Assembly: GCF_949628265.1 (NCBI RefSeq)
Contig: NC_088787.1
Span: 23,116,501 to 23,180,500, forward strand
Direction of reading: 5' to 3'
DNA: 64,000 nucleotides
DNA from: Cloeon dipterum
Taxonomy: Eukaryota > Arthropoda > Insecta > Ephemeroptera > Baetidae
Part shown: positions 15,501-27,200 of the stretch, piece after piece
Numbering within the stretch: the first letter of the stretch is position 1
Layout: each line of letters starts with the position of its first letter
The notes under the pieces: generated by a model
Told to the model about the DNA's origin: nothing
The model's input: the letters and a program-made list of their open reading frames with translations, nothing else
The model's database searches: none
Program-made: the position numbers and the translations under genes

Positions 15501-17398
15501 ACCAACACTTTCAGACCATCAGGATCATTTCGCTTGTCCTGGAACGGAAAAAATTCTCTTACAATAAGATTTGCAAGTTCCATTGTGTAAAACAATAATT
15601 GTTAACTAACGTCACTGTGCACATTCCTCGTTGGCACGAAATGGTCGTCACTTTTATCATCGATTGCAATCACATTGTCATTCACTTTAAGGAACTCATG
15701 AAGTACCACAGGTCTGAATTCTTTTGAATAAACCTCCGCCCTAAGGAAAGAGGCAACTTCCGTTAGGTTGCCGATTGTTGCACTCATTCCAACGATCTGT
15801 GTTTCCGCTAAAACAAAATTCAATTTAATGTTAAAATATGTTCATAAGGTAATTTTCGAAAAATAGACTAAAATACTCAAATAGTCGCACAGTGAAAATG
15901 CTAATGTAACAAATTAAATATTTCAATTAGGTTCTGCACCAATTTAGGAATTTCCCCCTTTTTGTTTTTTAACTCATTCGTTGTGTCCTAGGGGGAAATT
16001 AATTTTTATCAGCTCTCGCGACTTTTTGACTAAGATAATTTAGGACTTACGGCTGGAAAACATAAATTTGGCTATAAGGCTTTCAAGAACAGCGCCGCGT
16101 CCAGCCTCTCCAATCATGTGGATTTCATCAACAACAACCATTCCAATTTCGTGCAGCCGTTTCTCCTCGGCCAACGAGTTGAACAATGCGAGAGCCTTTT
16201 CTATGGTGGCAACAAACACCACGTTCTTCCACAGCCGCTTCTTAGGAGGCAAAATGCCTTTACCAGCAGCGTATTCCTCGACAAGAAAGTTCATTTCCAA
16301 TGCAAACGAAGAAAGCGATCTGACCTGCGAGATAAATTGCGTATCATGACATGACCGTTCTAGAGGAAAAAAGGATTATGTATTTGATACATAAAGAAAT
16401 CGAGAAGGTTGATAAGCTACGCAAAAGATGTCAAAATCATTTCCTACCAAATATATAACAAATATGAACTTGGTGAGTATTTTAAGTGATGAGAAATATG
16501 TATAGAATAAAAGCTAGAATCGAAAATAAAAAGCTCACCAATTTAACACTTAAACAACATTTTAAATGAATAATGGAGAAATGTAAAAATTACACCTTTT
16601 TGTCGAATGAAAAATAAACAAGCATAATAATAATTGTCACAACTTAAGTTTTCGCCACCCATACTTTTAATAAATACCTTTTCCTGCACGATGGATACAT
16701 AGGGCAGCACAAAGATGGTATTTTTCTTTCGACATAACATCTCTCGAAAAAGCAAAATTTCCGCAACAAGCGTTTTGCCGCCGCTGGTCGATATGGAGTA
16801 GATGAAATTTTTCCTCTCGAGGACTGACCTTAGGGCCAGACATTCGGTTTGCCAATCTACAAATTGCATACAAAGTCCCCTGATATTCAATTGCGATATC
16901 ATTTCAATCACACATACCGTAAAGCTTGTCCACTCCCTTGTGCTCCTTGAGCAGCTCCAACACCCTGTCCGGCAAGCCGTAGAAAGACCCAAGACTCTCA
17001 AAGCCCACCGAGCAATCCTGCGTCCGCAGAGATGGCACCATGTCTAGCAGGTTTTTCCTCTTGGGCGTCTCCAGCAGCAGTGACTTGTCGGCGTTGCTCA
17101 GCAGGATCTGCTGCAGGTCTTGCCCGAAAGCGAATATGCTGTTCTGCGAGTCCTGCGTGGTGCCACCTCCACTGCCGCTGCTGGGGCTGCTGTTGTTGGT
17201 GCTCGAATCCACCAGTGGCCTTTTTAGAGTCTCCGCGGCCGCTGCTTTGCTCGGCGAGTCACTTTTCCGCTTCAGGACTGTGACCTTGCTGCAGGGTACG
17301 GTTTTCTGAGACTGCTGGCTCCTCTGCTCCATCTCGTCGATGGCCTGCAAGTCGCTCTCGTCGAAAATCAGCGACTCGTCATCTCCCGGAACACTCAT
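12598..17398 (-). CDS. HELQ: HELQ, DNA helicase POLQ-like (mus301 orthologue), complete
   Basis: Fifteen exons, all in phase, encode 922 residues: 16918-17398, 16678-16856, 16051-16324, 15611-15807, 15405-15538, 15226-15353, 15048-15160, 14801-14941, 14432-14741, 13920-14077, 13764-13859, 13454-13627, 13287-13403, 12792-12926 and 12598-12729 (TAA). An acidic, Ser-rich N-terminus of about 160 residues precedes the superfamily 2 helicase core: Walker A TSGGKT (184-189), DEIH box (286-289) in [11 protein letters not shown], motif [20 protein letters not shown] and motif [12 protein letters not shown]. The winged-helix/ratchet region and C-terminal HhH follow. HELQ is a 3'-5' ssDNA helicase that works with RAD51 paralogs and the Fanconi pathway at stalled forks. 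Intron 5 is a 51-bp GC-AG intron (donor GCAAGT, 15354-15404); the frame is lost if the nearby GT is used. Human HELQ is longer (1101 aa), mostly at the N-terminus. Confidence 0.94.
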
Positions 17399-17701
17399 AG
17401 TTTTAGATCCTGATCAGAAACGAACTCTAACCCATCGAAACAAAAAGGGTGGCTCGCAGAGGGGTTGATAAATATATGATTGAAATCCAAAACCCAAAGT
17501 GCCGGCTTTCTTGGCTTTCAAGGTTGACTGTTGTTGTTTGTTGTTTCTCGCTCGCTTTTCAGCGCCCGCCTTTAAACACGCCCATCTTTTAGCTGTTTAT
17601 TGGCGCCAAATCGTTTTCGGGAAGAACTTATATGTATTTAACGTATTTAACTGTCAGACTCATCTCACGATCTCACATAAAAAATGTGATAAATTTTATG
17701 C

Positions 17702-17892
17702 TAGAGGTGCCAGACTTCCAAAGCTAGGAAGAACCCGGAGATTTTGGACTCGAAAACCTGGAGATCCCTAGCGCTATACTCCCCGTGTAAAATATAGTCC
17801 CAAACCCGGAGATCCCTATATACTCTCGTGTTAAATTTTCAGTCCCTAACACAGAGATCTCCGGTCGAAACCCGCGGAGAGTGGCAGCCCTA
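17702..17892. mobile_element. hAT-type MITE with perfect 8-bp target-site duplication
   Basis: A 191-bp element flanked by TTTTATGC on both sides (17694-17701 and 17893-17900), an exact 8-bp duplication as made by hAT transposases. The ends are imperfect inverted repeats: TAGAGGTGCCAGACTTCC on the left, and TAGGGCTGCCACTCTCCG on the right read in reverse (13 of 18 match). Inside are two degenerate tandem copies of a unit of about 46 bp with the core CCGGAGATCCCTA, plus partial copies at each end. It has no coding capacity, so it must have been moved by a transposase supplied elsewhere. Confidence 0.85.
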
Positions 17893-18236
17893 TTTTATGC
17901 TGCATTAATTTTTCTTAAGACGTGAGATTTCCTGGGCTCCAAATTACTAATTTTTTCTAATCACAGAAGATTCGTTCAATGAAAACACTAAACACTACTT
18001 GATATTTTCCATATTTTCTATAATAACACCCACACATTACAATTTATTGGCTTTTGTCGTTAGCAATATTGCTGAACTACTATAATGTACCGTAACTAAA
18101 ATTTTCAACTTCATTTCTAAAATGATTTAAGCTGTTTCATTTGAAGACATTTTTTGTAAGAGCTTTTCAATTTTAAAATGATTTTGAGATTTTTTGTTTC
18201 CAAATAAATAAATTTGGCTCTCTCTATTTTCATAGA

Positions 18237-18246
18237 TTTATTTATT
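18237..18246 (-). terminator. Poly(A) signal of the gamma-glutamyltransferase gene
   Basis: Two overlapping AATAAA hexamers on the minus strand (18237-18242 and 18241-18246) lie 27-36 bp downstream of the GGT stop codon. Confidence 0.7.
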
Positions 18247-18272
18247 TATGAAAGTTATTTACAACGATCTCG

Positions 18273-21200
18273 TTAGAGACCATACACTTCTCCACCTTTC
18301 CTGAAATCAGCGTTGGCAAAAAGGGATGCTCCAAGTTTAGCAATGGCACAAATAATTGATCCTCGCTCCCTGTATCTATCTGTTTCGTGACCAATTTTCT
18401 CCAATCCATCAAGCACTTGCTGTAATATCGGAATTAGACATTAAAGTAAATAATCTGATCAATAGCAAATTTGAATCTTTTGCAGAACAATTTAAGTAAA
18501 TATTTTTAAAATTCACCCTTCTTTGTTAGTTTTGGATTATAAAAAATATATAATCCAAATTAAATGTATAATTTTTATATACCTGGAGAACCCCAAACTC
18601 ATATGAAAGCTGCATAGGATAGAGTTGGTGATGGAATCTAGCCGCATCAACAGCCTCCTTAATAGTTTCTCCAAACCACAAATGCCTCATTATCACCTTA
18701 CAGCAGGGCGTAAATATTTGTGTAGATGACAAAAATCTGAAGAGTTTACCAAAGCAGTGGCTGTGAGAATTTTTGAGCCACCAGAGGCACCGATCACCAA
18801 GCGAACGTCGCCGTTGGAATCAACGACAACGGAAGGCACCATGGAAGACATGGATTTTTTTCCTGGCGCCAATCTGTTAGCCTCCGATGGCGGGAGTTGG
18901 AATGCATTCGGGAATTTTGGGAAAGAGAAATCATCCATGCCCGAATTCAGAATAATTCCAGTGCTCTGCGAAGCGATACCGGCGCCAAAGCTGTTTGGGG
19001 AAAGTTAAAACTGAACAAATGTGGCACATAATGAAGAAAATCAAGTCCTTACTACAAGTTGACTGAACTAGTCACTGAAACTGCGTCTCCGTTTTCTGCT
19101 AATACTGATATGTGTGCGGTGCCATGGTCTTCAGTGGAAATTTTGACGGCGCCATAGTGTGATGGGTCTTGACTAGTAACGTCATCCTCGATTTTTGATT
19201 TTAGTTCCTTGGCGTAGTCTTTGGAAGTTAGGTTGCCAAGCAGCTGAAAGTTCAATAAAAACACAGGCTTAAAAATAAGTGAATGTGTTTAATTATCACT
19301 TTTCTGTTCGGCAAACAATCACAAATAAACTTTTTTAACCAATGCAGTCTATTTTGTTATACAACAAGAAAAAATGAGACTGTAGAGAATTTAAACCAAA
19401 ACCCTTGAAAATATACTATATTCCGATGTTTTTAATAAATGGCCGCAGAATCCATAGAAATGTAAATCTTACGTCATTAATGCTGACAAAGTCGGTGTCA
19501 CCGAGTTCACCCCTGCGTGCGAACGCGAACTTGAAAGCTTCGGTGATTCTGTGGTATGTGGTGATGCTGTCTTGCAGCGTGCTCATCGACTTGTCATTGA
19601 GTTGGTAGTGATCCAGGATGTTTAGAATCAGGGTGAGCAGGACACCCGACCCTGGGGGTGGTACGGTGTACACTGTTTCACCACCATGGAGGGTTGTGCT
19701 CACAGGATCCAACCAACGCACTCTACAATGAATAAATGTTAGTAAAATCGGCAGCAATGAAGAAAAAATAGGAATTCTGAGATCAGAATTCCACCGCAGC
19801 GGACACATACTTATAATCAGAAAGGTCTTTTTCCGAGACCTTGCCTCCAATGTCCTGGATATCTTTTGCGAGTTTTCGGGCCAAGTTACCCTTGTACATG
19901 GAATCACCTCCAGAGTCAGCAATTTCCTGCAGCGTATCACACAATTTTGTATTTTTAATCAGCGTGCCCTCTTTGTGTAGTTTGCCTGTGTCAGGATCAA
20001 TGAAAATCGAACTAGAATGAGCAGTTGATTAAGAATTGGGAGAATTTCAGAAACAAATTGTCTCACTTTAAGTATGTGTCATTCATGATGTGTTTCTCCT
20101 TGAGTTTGAGAGAGTCCGACTGGTGCAGGGTCATTTTGTAGCCGTCCCTGCAGATTTTGATTGTGGGCATGATGACGTCGGACCAGGAGAGGTTGCCGAA
20201 TCGCTTGTGCGCCTCCCAATAGCCCAACAGCTCACCTGGCACAGCGATGGCTAAAGCTCCTGTGACAATAAAATGGTTGGTTTAAATTAAAAAAGTAACC
20301 AACAATCAGACCTTGTTTGGAGAGATTTGGGGTTGAGTAGAGCTCCTCGGTGGCCTCGGCCGGCGCCGCCTCCCTAGCGTCCAGGGTGAAGGCCCGCTTG
20401 GTGCTGCGCTGGTAAACGGTCATCAGGAAGCCGCCACCGAGGCCCATGCTCTGGCAGTTGACCACTCCATTGCAAAAGAGGGCCGCGATCGCAGCGTCCA
20501 TCGCCGTGCCATTCTTGGCCAAAATGTCTCTAAAAATTGCAGGACACCTGATTTAGCTTTTAAAATTTTATATGTCTGTTAAACATTTTGTAAAGTTATT
20601 GTGTTTAAAGGACCAGATGAGAATTAACTCCTGCGATTAAAATGACCAGTTCGTGTCTACTCTACAAGTCATTATACTTAGTAAGATTTTTTTACCATTG
20701 ACGGTTAAATTCATTGATCCATAATCATGATTCATTCTAGTTTGCCTTTGTAGTTTCTTTTTTAAGGCTGGAGAGCAACTTGTGACGAAATTCTATCGCT
20801 CGCAGCAACTCCAGTCAAAACAAACACAGTTTCTCTTTAAGCGGCGGTTAGAAGAGAAAATGCACACATTTAAGGAACAGAAAAGAAGCGACTGATTCTT
20901 TATTAGGAATCAACTTCCGTGAAAATACAACTACAAATTATCAAATAAAGCAAAGCATATTAATCCATCAAGATAGGCCGGCGTGTACGACGAAGGCAAC
21001 TTAGTCCGAGATATCATATCAGCGACAAAAAAATCAAACACATATATTTATCACTCGTTGAAGAAAAAAAACAGCGCAGCGGCGAGAAGAGTCCGTCCGT
21101 ATTGCGAGCCTCGGAGCGGAACTGTCGCATCACAATTTATTTTATCACGCGCGCACTCACTCTCATTATTTCCAAAGGCGTTCCGAAGGTTCCGCTGCCA

Positions 21201-24200
21201 CCGCTGTTGCTACCCTGAGCTCAGGGCTTGGCCTTGTCGCCGGCCTTGTTACTCTTCTGGTTTTGCTCAGTGTTCTGCAGTTTGGTGACGATCTTACGTG
21301 AATGGCCGTTCGGGTCGAAGTGGTTTGTGTGCTCGCTCGCCTCCTTCTTGCTCCTCTGCTTGCCTGAGTGGCCAGAGTGGATGTGCTTGTCCACGTCGTA
21401 GTTGTAATGCTCGTACTCGTCAAAGTGCTTCTCGGACATCTTGCAAAGTGCTCTCTGCTGCTGCGGTTTACGATGCGAACGAATCGAATATGCCCGCGGC
21501 TCGAGTGCCGTCGCCGCTTTTATAAGGTGCGCGCCGACGCGTGCGCCGCCGCGGCTCCCGCGGACCTTGGACGCCGCTGTGTTTATTTGCTTGCTGGCAG
21601 CAGGTGGTGTTAGCTCGGATTGTATTATGTTTATTCACTATCAGAGTCACGGGTCACACACGGCACGCACGTTTTTTGGCTCTCTTGACTGATATTTGTG
21701 CAACTAAGTATTAGGTGCGCGGAAAACAAACTGCGTCGTCATCCAGCGCTTTGCGAGCCCACGCAGGCAGGCTGAATTTTAATAATTTTAAGTGCCTTTG
21801 ACTTCGGAGGTTAAATGTATCGTACATAGCTCTGATTTCTCCCTTAATTTAAGAATGTAAAAATTAATTTTTACCTTCCAACTTCTGAGCATATGACGGC
21901 GTCCGTGCAGACGGCGGCCCTTCTGAACTGCTGCAGTTTTGACTCGGAGGGCGGCAGCTTGGCCACGGGGTTGGGCGCCACCTTTGCCACCCTTTGGGGT
22001 TGACTCGTGACAATATATGCAATGACCAGCATCAGCACAATGACCAAAGCCGAGCAGCCCACGATCAGACCGAGTTTTTTCGTCTGGCGTTTGTGCCTGC
22101 AACACGAGATCAGAAATCTTGCATGCATAAATATCAAGTAATTTTTTCTCGCGACGGCAAATTTATTGCAATTGCGAGCTCCAATCCTCACTCTGCAGAT
22201 CTTTTAGATTATATCAGCTTAAAACTTAACATCCTCTCATATATCTGTCTCGTGATGTGTGTGGTGGTTAATTTATTTTATGCAGCATTTTATTAATGTT
22301 TCTTTCTCTTCTAATAATCTGTTTTAATTTTAACCCTTATTTAAGCAGAAATTTGATTTAGTCAAACTTATATTGCTAGATATTTTTTGGATTAAAAAAT
22401 TGAAGTGGTTCAACCGGCTCATTTCATTTGCATCAAGTGCAGCCTGCATTTAATAGCTTTCAGACTGCAATTATTCGAGAACAGTCGTCGATTTCATAAC
22501 GAGACGATGCTCTGCTTGTAATATCTTGAGGCGAAACGAGAGCTCTAGGCTTTCTCGTCTCTCTTGTGTTGAGCGTTTATTGCGTATTACTCGAAACTAG
22601 AGTGCTGCACGAGGTGAACGAAACGACTCAAGGCCTAAACTCGAATCCGGCTGCGGACGAGAAATGCGGCGAGAAGAGTAATTTAGCTGGACGCGGGCGT
22701 GGCATCTGCCAATTGAAGCCGACACCGTGAAAATATAGGCGATCTGTTACCAGGCGGCTTGTTCCGCCAAAAAACTGCGACGATTTTTCTCTCTTTATAA
22801 AATCAACCAGGAAAAGGTTGAGCTCACTCAGCTGGATGTGAGAATATGAATAAGTGCATAAGCGCGAGAGGTCTCAATTAGCATTGTTCATGCAAATCGC
22901 GCGCGCAGCCGAGGCGGACGCTTTCGGCATATATCTATATGGTCGGGTACAATTACGACGATTACTCTCCGCAATTGGCTCGGAGTTGATAATTATGGAC
23001 AGTAGTAAAAATGGGAACGACTCTCTAGAAGCATGCCTGCGATTGGAAAACGAATTGTTCTACAAATTTACAGAATGTTCCACATTGAAAGAAGTAAAAC
23101 CATTTTTAATAGAGCGTTTTTTATTTGCCCCAGTTGGTTATTCCGGCAATTATAGTGTGAGCATCACAAAATTGACTTACTTAGTAAAGAACGTCAGGAC
23201 AGCAGTCACTCCCTATTATCTCAAGAAAATCTTATCTAATATTTTATAACATTGTGTAAAAATGGGGTTTGGTCAATATTTATAAGTCTTATCAAATTAA
23301 AAGACGAGTTTTTCATAGATTTATGTAGTAGATTTATGGAAATTCTTAAAAATAATTAAAACATGCGGGAATGCTTTTCAAAACTAAATATTTTTAATTG
23401 ATACTTTGAAAAGAGTGGAATAAAATACTGTCTTGTTCTTCTCCACCACACTGAAGTGATTAGCAAAAGTATTTGTTATTTTCTCGCCTTATCTCTTTTG
23501 CTGATATTGCTAATGATCACGTGTTACATTAACTACGCATCTATAATGATTTATAATGGCAATAATGAAAACTCATCGTTGATTTTCAGCTCGGAATCGC
23601 AATTTGGATGAATCACCTAAAATTTACATTATGCATTTTAAAATTGTGCGGTGCCGCAGAAATGAAATCACGCTGGCGAGAGCCCCAAGCGGTAAAATTC
23701 CGCTTGACAACAACGATTGAAACGAAAATGGTTTTATCAGTTTCATGCGGACAGTCACGTGTATATATCAAAATCGTATCTACATATTTGTAAACAGACG
23801 AAAATACCGATTCTTGATTGACATTAGAAATAAACAGGCATGTGCGTATGGGGAAAAAAGATGCTAAACCCTAAAATATTTAGAAATTTGAATTGTAAAA
23901 AAGCCTTTGTTGAGGCCTATAACATAATATATGAAATATTATTCCAACTTATTTAATTATTGAAATCCATTTATATACTTTACCACAAAAACTGCTGGGT
24001 TTTGTAATTTTGAGGACGAAATGTTTTCAGTTTTGGTACCAGTATCATTTTACACTCTTCCTAAAACAACTCCAAATTATACCGAGCCAACCAAAAGAGA
24101 ATTAAATAAAAATGTCAAAATATCTTTAGCATTGTTACACTCTCTCGTCTTAAATTTTACTCCACCTAGAAAAGCACCAAGGCTCACATTTCATACACGT

Positions 24201-27200
24201 GGAGGTGTGCAGAAAAATAAAGACGCAGCAGACTGTGCAAAAATCGAGTTTTTTCCGCAAAGCAAAAGCGGCGAAGGCCTAAAAGTGAGTCGTGGAGCGA
24301 GAAACCCTTTGAGCTTGCTTTCACAAGAGTGATGTAATGCAATTATCATCATCATCAGCAGCAGCAGCTCGTCGGAAGAATAGTAATAATAATAATAAAT
24401 GCTTCGCCTTATTCATCTCGCTCGTTCGATGCGCTTGTGGGATTCTTCTACCTTGACGCGCCGTGTACGTAATGCTATTGAGGAAATAGATCGACAACTG
24501 GCAAAGGGACGAATCAGGTTTTGCTTGGCCAGAGCCGTCGAGAGCAAAGTCACGTCTTGCGGACCTGATAAAAATACGCCAGACCTCTCACGTGTATACT
24601 CACTGCGATAAACGTCAAATTCCGCCAAAAGGCCATGTGAGTATTAAATTTAGCAAATATAAGGAAGCATATTCATCAACAAGAAATATTGAACTGAAGA
24701 ATAAAACATTGTGTGTGTTTTTTTAATATGCCACTAATTTGAATTTATCAAGGTTTTTACAATATCGTTTACATTTTTGTCCTTTTAAGAAAAATTTCAC
24801 AGCAACGCGCGTGTTTTTGTTTAAATAGGCCAGCAGTCTCTTTGATAAAACATTTCCAGCCTTGACTGATAAATCGCACTGCGCAGAAGAAAAAGAAGAG
24901 AAACATTATTATTAACTATCAAGCTGGTGTTAGAAATTTCCTGGGCGAAAGCATGTACTCAGAAATTTAACGCGCTTATCTTTCGCTGATACGAGCACAG
25001 TACGTGTGTTTAAGTATAATTAAAATTTATTAGCGTAGAAACCTCTAATGATCGCAAAGCACGAGTTTAAGTTTAAAAAGCCACCTGTGTGCCGAAGCGA
25101 GAACCAGCACGGTTGAAAACAGTTTAAAATTGCAGCGACATCTGCACAAACTTACTATGAAAATGAGACTAAAACACACATTGATTTTTAAACTATAATG
25201 TTTAAGAGTGGTCGTACGCGCAAATCGGATAACCAGTTGAAAAAAACATTTGTTTACCTTTGTAAATCGCAAACGGTAATTGTTTGCGTTATTGCATGCT
25301 TATGCCTATTTGCAAACCAATGTTTGCCTTGCCGTTTGAGGGCACCGCTATCCAGGCTCACCACTGTCAGTGGTGTCGGCAGACCAGAGGTTCCAGGGGT
25401 GCGGCCGAATTTATAAATAATCAGAAATGATAATTCATTTGATTACAAAGACTTATTTTAAAATCATATGTATGTTTCTTTCTTCTTGGAAACCATTTAT
25501 ATCCGGATATTATGCACCGCTATCTAAAGTTAGCTCTGAAGCGTCGAAATTGTATTTAAATAATGTTTGAGATAAAAATTAAAAACAAAATTCCAACAAA
25601 TATTTAAAATCATATTTTTCTTACCATATTTTTATAATAGTTAGTCACGTCTGGTTATAGCCTATTGGTGTCTCCAGTTATTTTGTTTCATTATAACATA
25701 GCAGTGATTTCCCGGTATTTTCCGTTTTAACTCTCAGCATTATCTCTGCACTACCTGTCACGTTTTCACGAATTTTTAACTATTAAATATTTGGCTACAA
25801 TTTACCGTTAAAATTGTAAGCTTAACATAATATAAACAACCTGATGACATAAGAAAGAGAATGGACTTTTATGGTGAGTTAAATCAACCGTGCAAATTTT
25901 GCTTCATTAAAAACGATTAAAAAGTTCATCTTAGTGTCAATTTAAAGATTAAAAATTTTCCTTTGACGAAATTTCCAGACGCATTTTCTTAAATTTGATT
26001 TGGACGGTTGCATCTCGGGTAAACTTGTGCGGCAGACTGTCTCATCCGTATCTCACTTGTGAATCTTGGCGATGACCTGATTGAGCAGTTTGCACAGCAG
26101 GGTGGGCTTCCGGCGGTGCAGCTTGCGGTGCTGGCTACCCTGTCTGCCCGTCCTGTCCCTGCAGGAGAGCATTTGCTGCGTGGCCTTCCGCTTCTTCACT
26201 GCCATCGGCGGCCACCCGTGAATTGTTTAAATTATCACAGTCACACGAGCACGGCGCGGCCGGCCCCAAACAGCACCATGCGGCAATCGATTTACAACGA
26301 ACAGGGTTGTACTGCACTCTCTATTTTCACCCCTCTGCCCTCTGGCGAGCCCCTGCCAAACTGGCATAGCCACCAGGGTGAGCTGGCGCCAGTCACGCAA
26401 CAGGTGTCATTTATCAAGATTTGACTAACAGTAATTTATTTCCAGGCCGTTCTTAGCTACGTGAGGATGGAATCTTACTTTTGCAGTTATAGACGAAAAT
26501 ATTTCAGCTGAAAAATATAAGAATTGTTCAAGTCTCCGAGAGATCATTTTTCACCCCTTCTCTAAAGATTTTTCCCATTTTATTTTCTGTTTTTATTTTA
26601 GTTCCATCGTTAGATATTGTCTTAAGAGAACCGGTTAAAACGAAATTTCTGAAAAGAAAATTCCCTGCTCGATGGGTTTCTCCAAATCCCTATCAGAACT
26701 TCACAAAGTTCCGTTGTCCTTGTTTTAATCTGACGTTGTTGACTGCTTTAAGAATAAAAATTTCCCTTCTTTCAATTTATCCCACTTAAATGGTCGGGAA
26801 AAGATATGAAAAAATAAATATCAACTCTCACCACTTCCTATTGCGATTAACATTGCTTGCTTCTTCCGTCTCTTGGAGTCCATTATTTGGCTGCTGCATT
26901 GCCATCTGTGAATTTTATCGATTTTTAGTAACATGTGTTAGCAGATGAATAAATTTGGGCTACTTCTATTTTGCAACCTTTGCAAGGTCGGAAATTGTAT
27001 ATAAAATGGTAGATATTAAAACCGATGCAAAAAAGCAAAATGTTAATTGCAATAGCATTTTTTTCAATTTCTCGTATCTTTGCAAAGTCGTCATATTTTA
27101 ACGATTGTTTTCGTTATTTTTTATTTTAATTTCTTGTCTATCCTTTACAGAAAAGAATACATACAAAATATCAGAAATGTAAATTATATATAAATATCGT

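Larger units (their letters stand above)
17399..18272. other. Spacer between HELQ start and GGT end
   Basis: Holds the HELQ promoter/5' UTR side, the hAT-type MITE at 17702-17892 and the GGT poly(A) signals at 18237-18246. No additional gene seen. Confidence 0.6.
22097..26831. other. GGT intron 2 (4.7 kb), mostly AT-rich noncoding
   Basis: Intron between the cytosolic-tail exon and the membrane-anchor exon of GGT. It holds the small GC-rich basic ORF at 26053-26205 (-), a weak plus-strand ORF at 22994-23249, and a GC-rich patch at about 25330-25410 with a short palindrome. Open frames at 24.0-24.6 kb have no family resemblance. Confidence 0.55.

Noticed and set aside
22620-22640. CTCGAATCCGG resembling a tRNA T-loop
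   Set aside because: No acceptor stem, D-arm or anticodon arm could be formed around it.
24021-24611. Plus-strand ORFs in GGT intron 2
   Set aside because: No recognisable family, no splice partners, low-complexity and poly-AAT/CAG neighbourhood.
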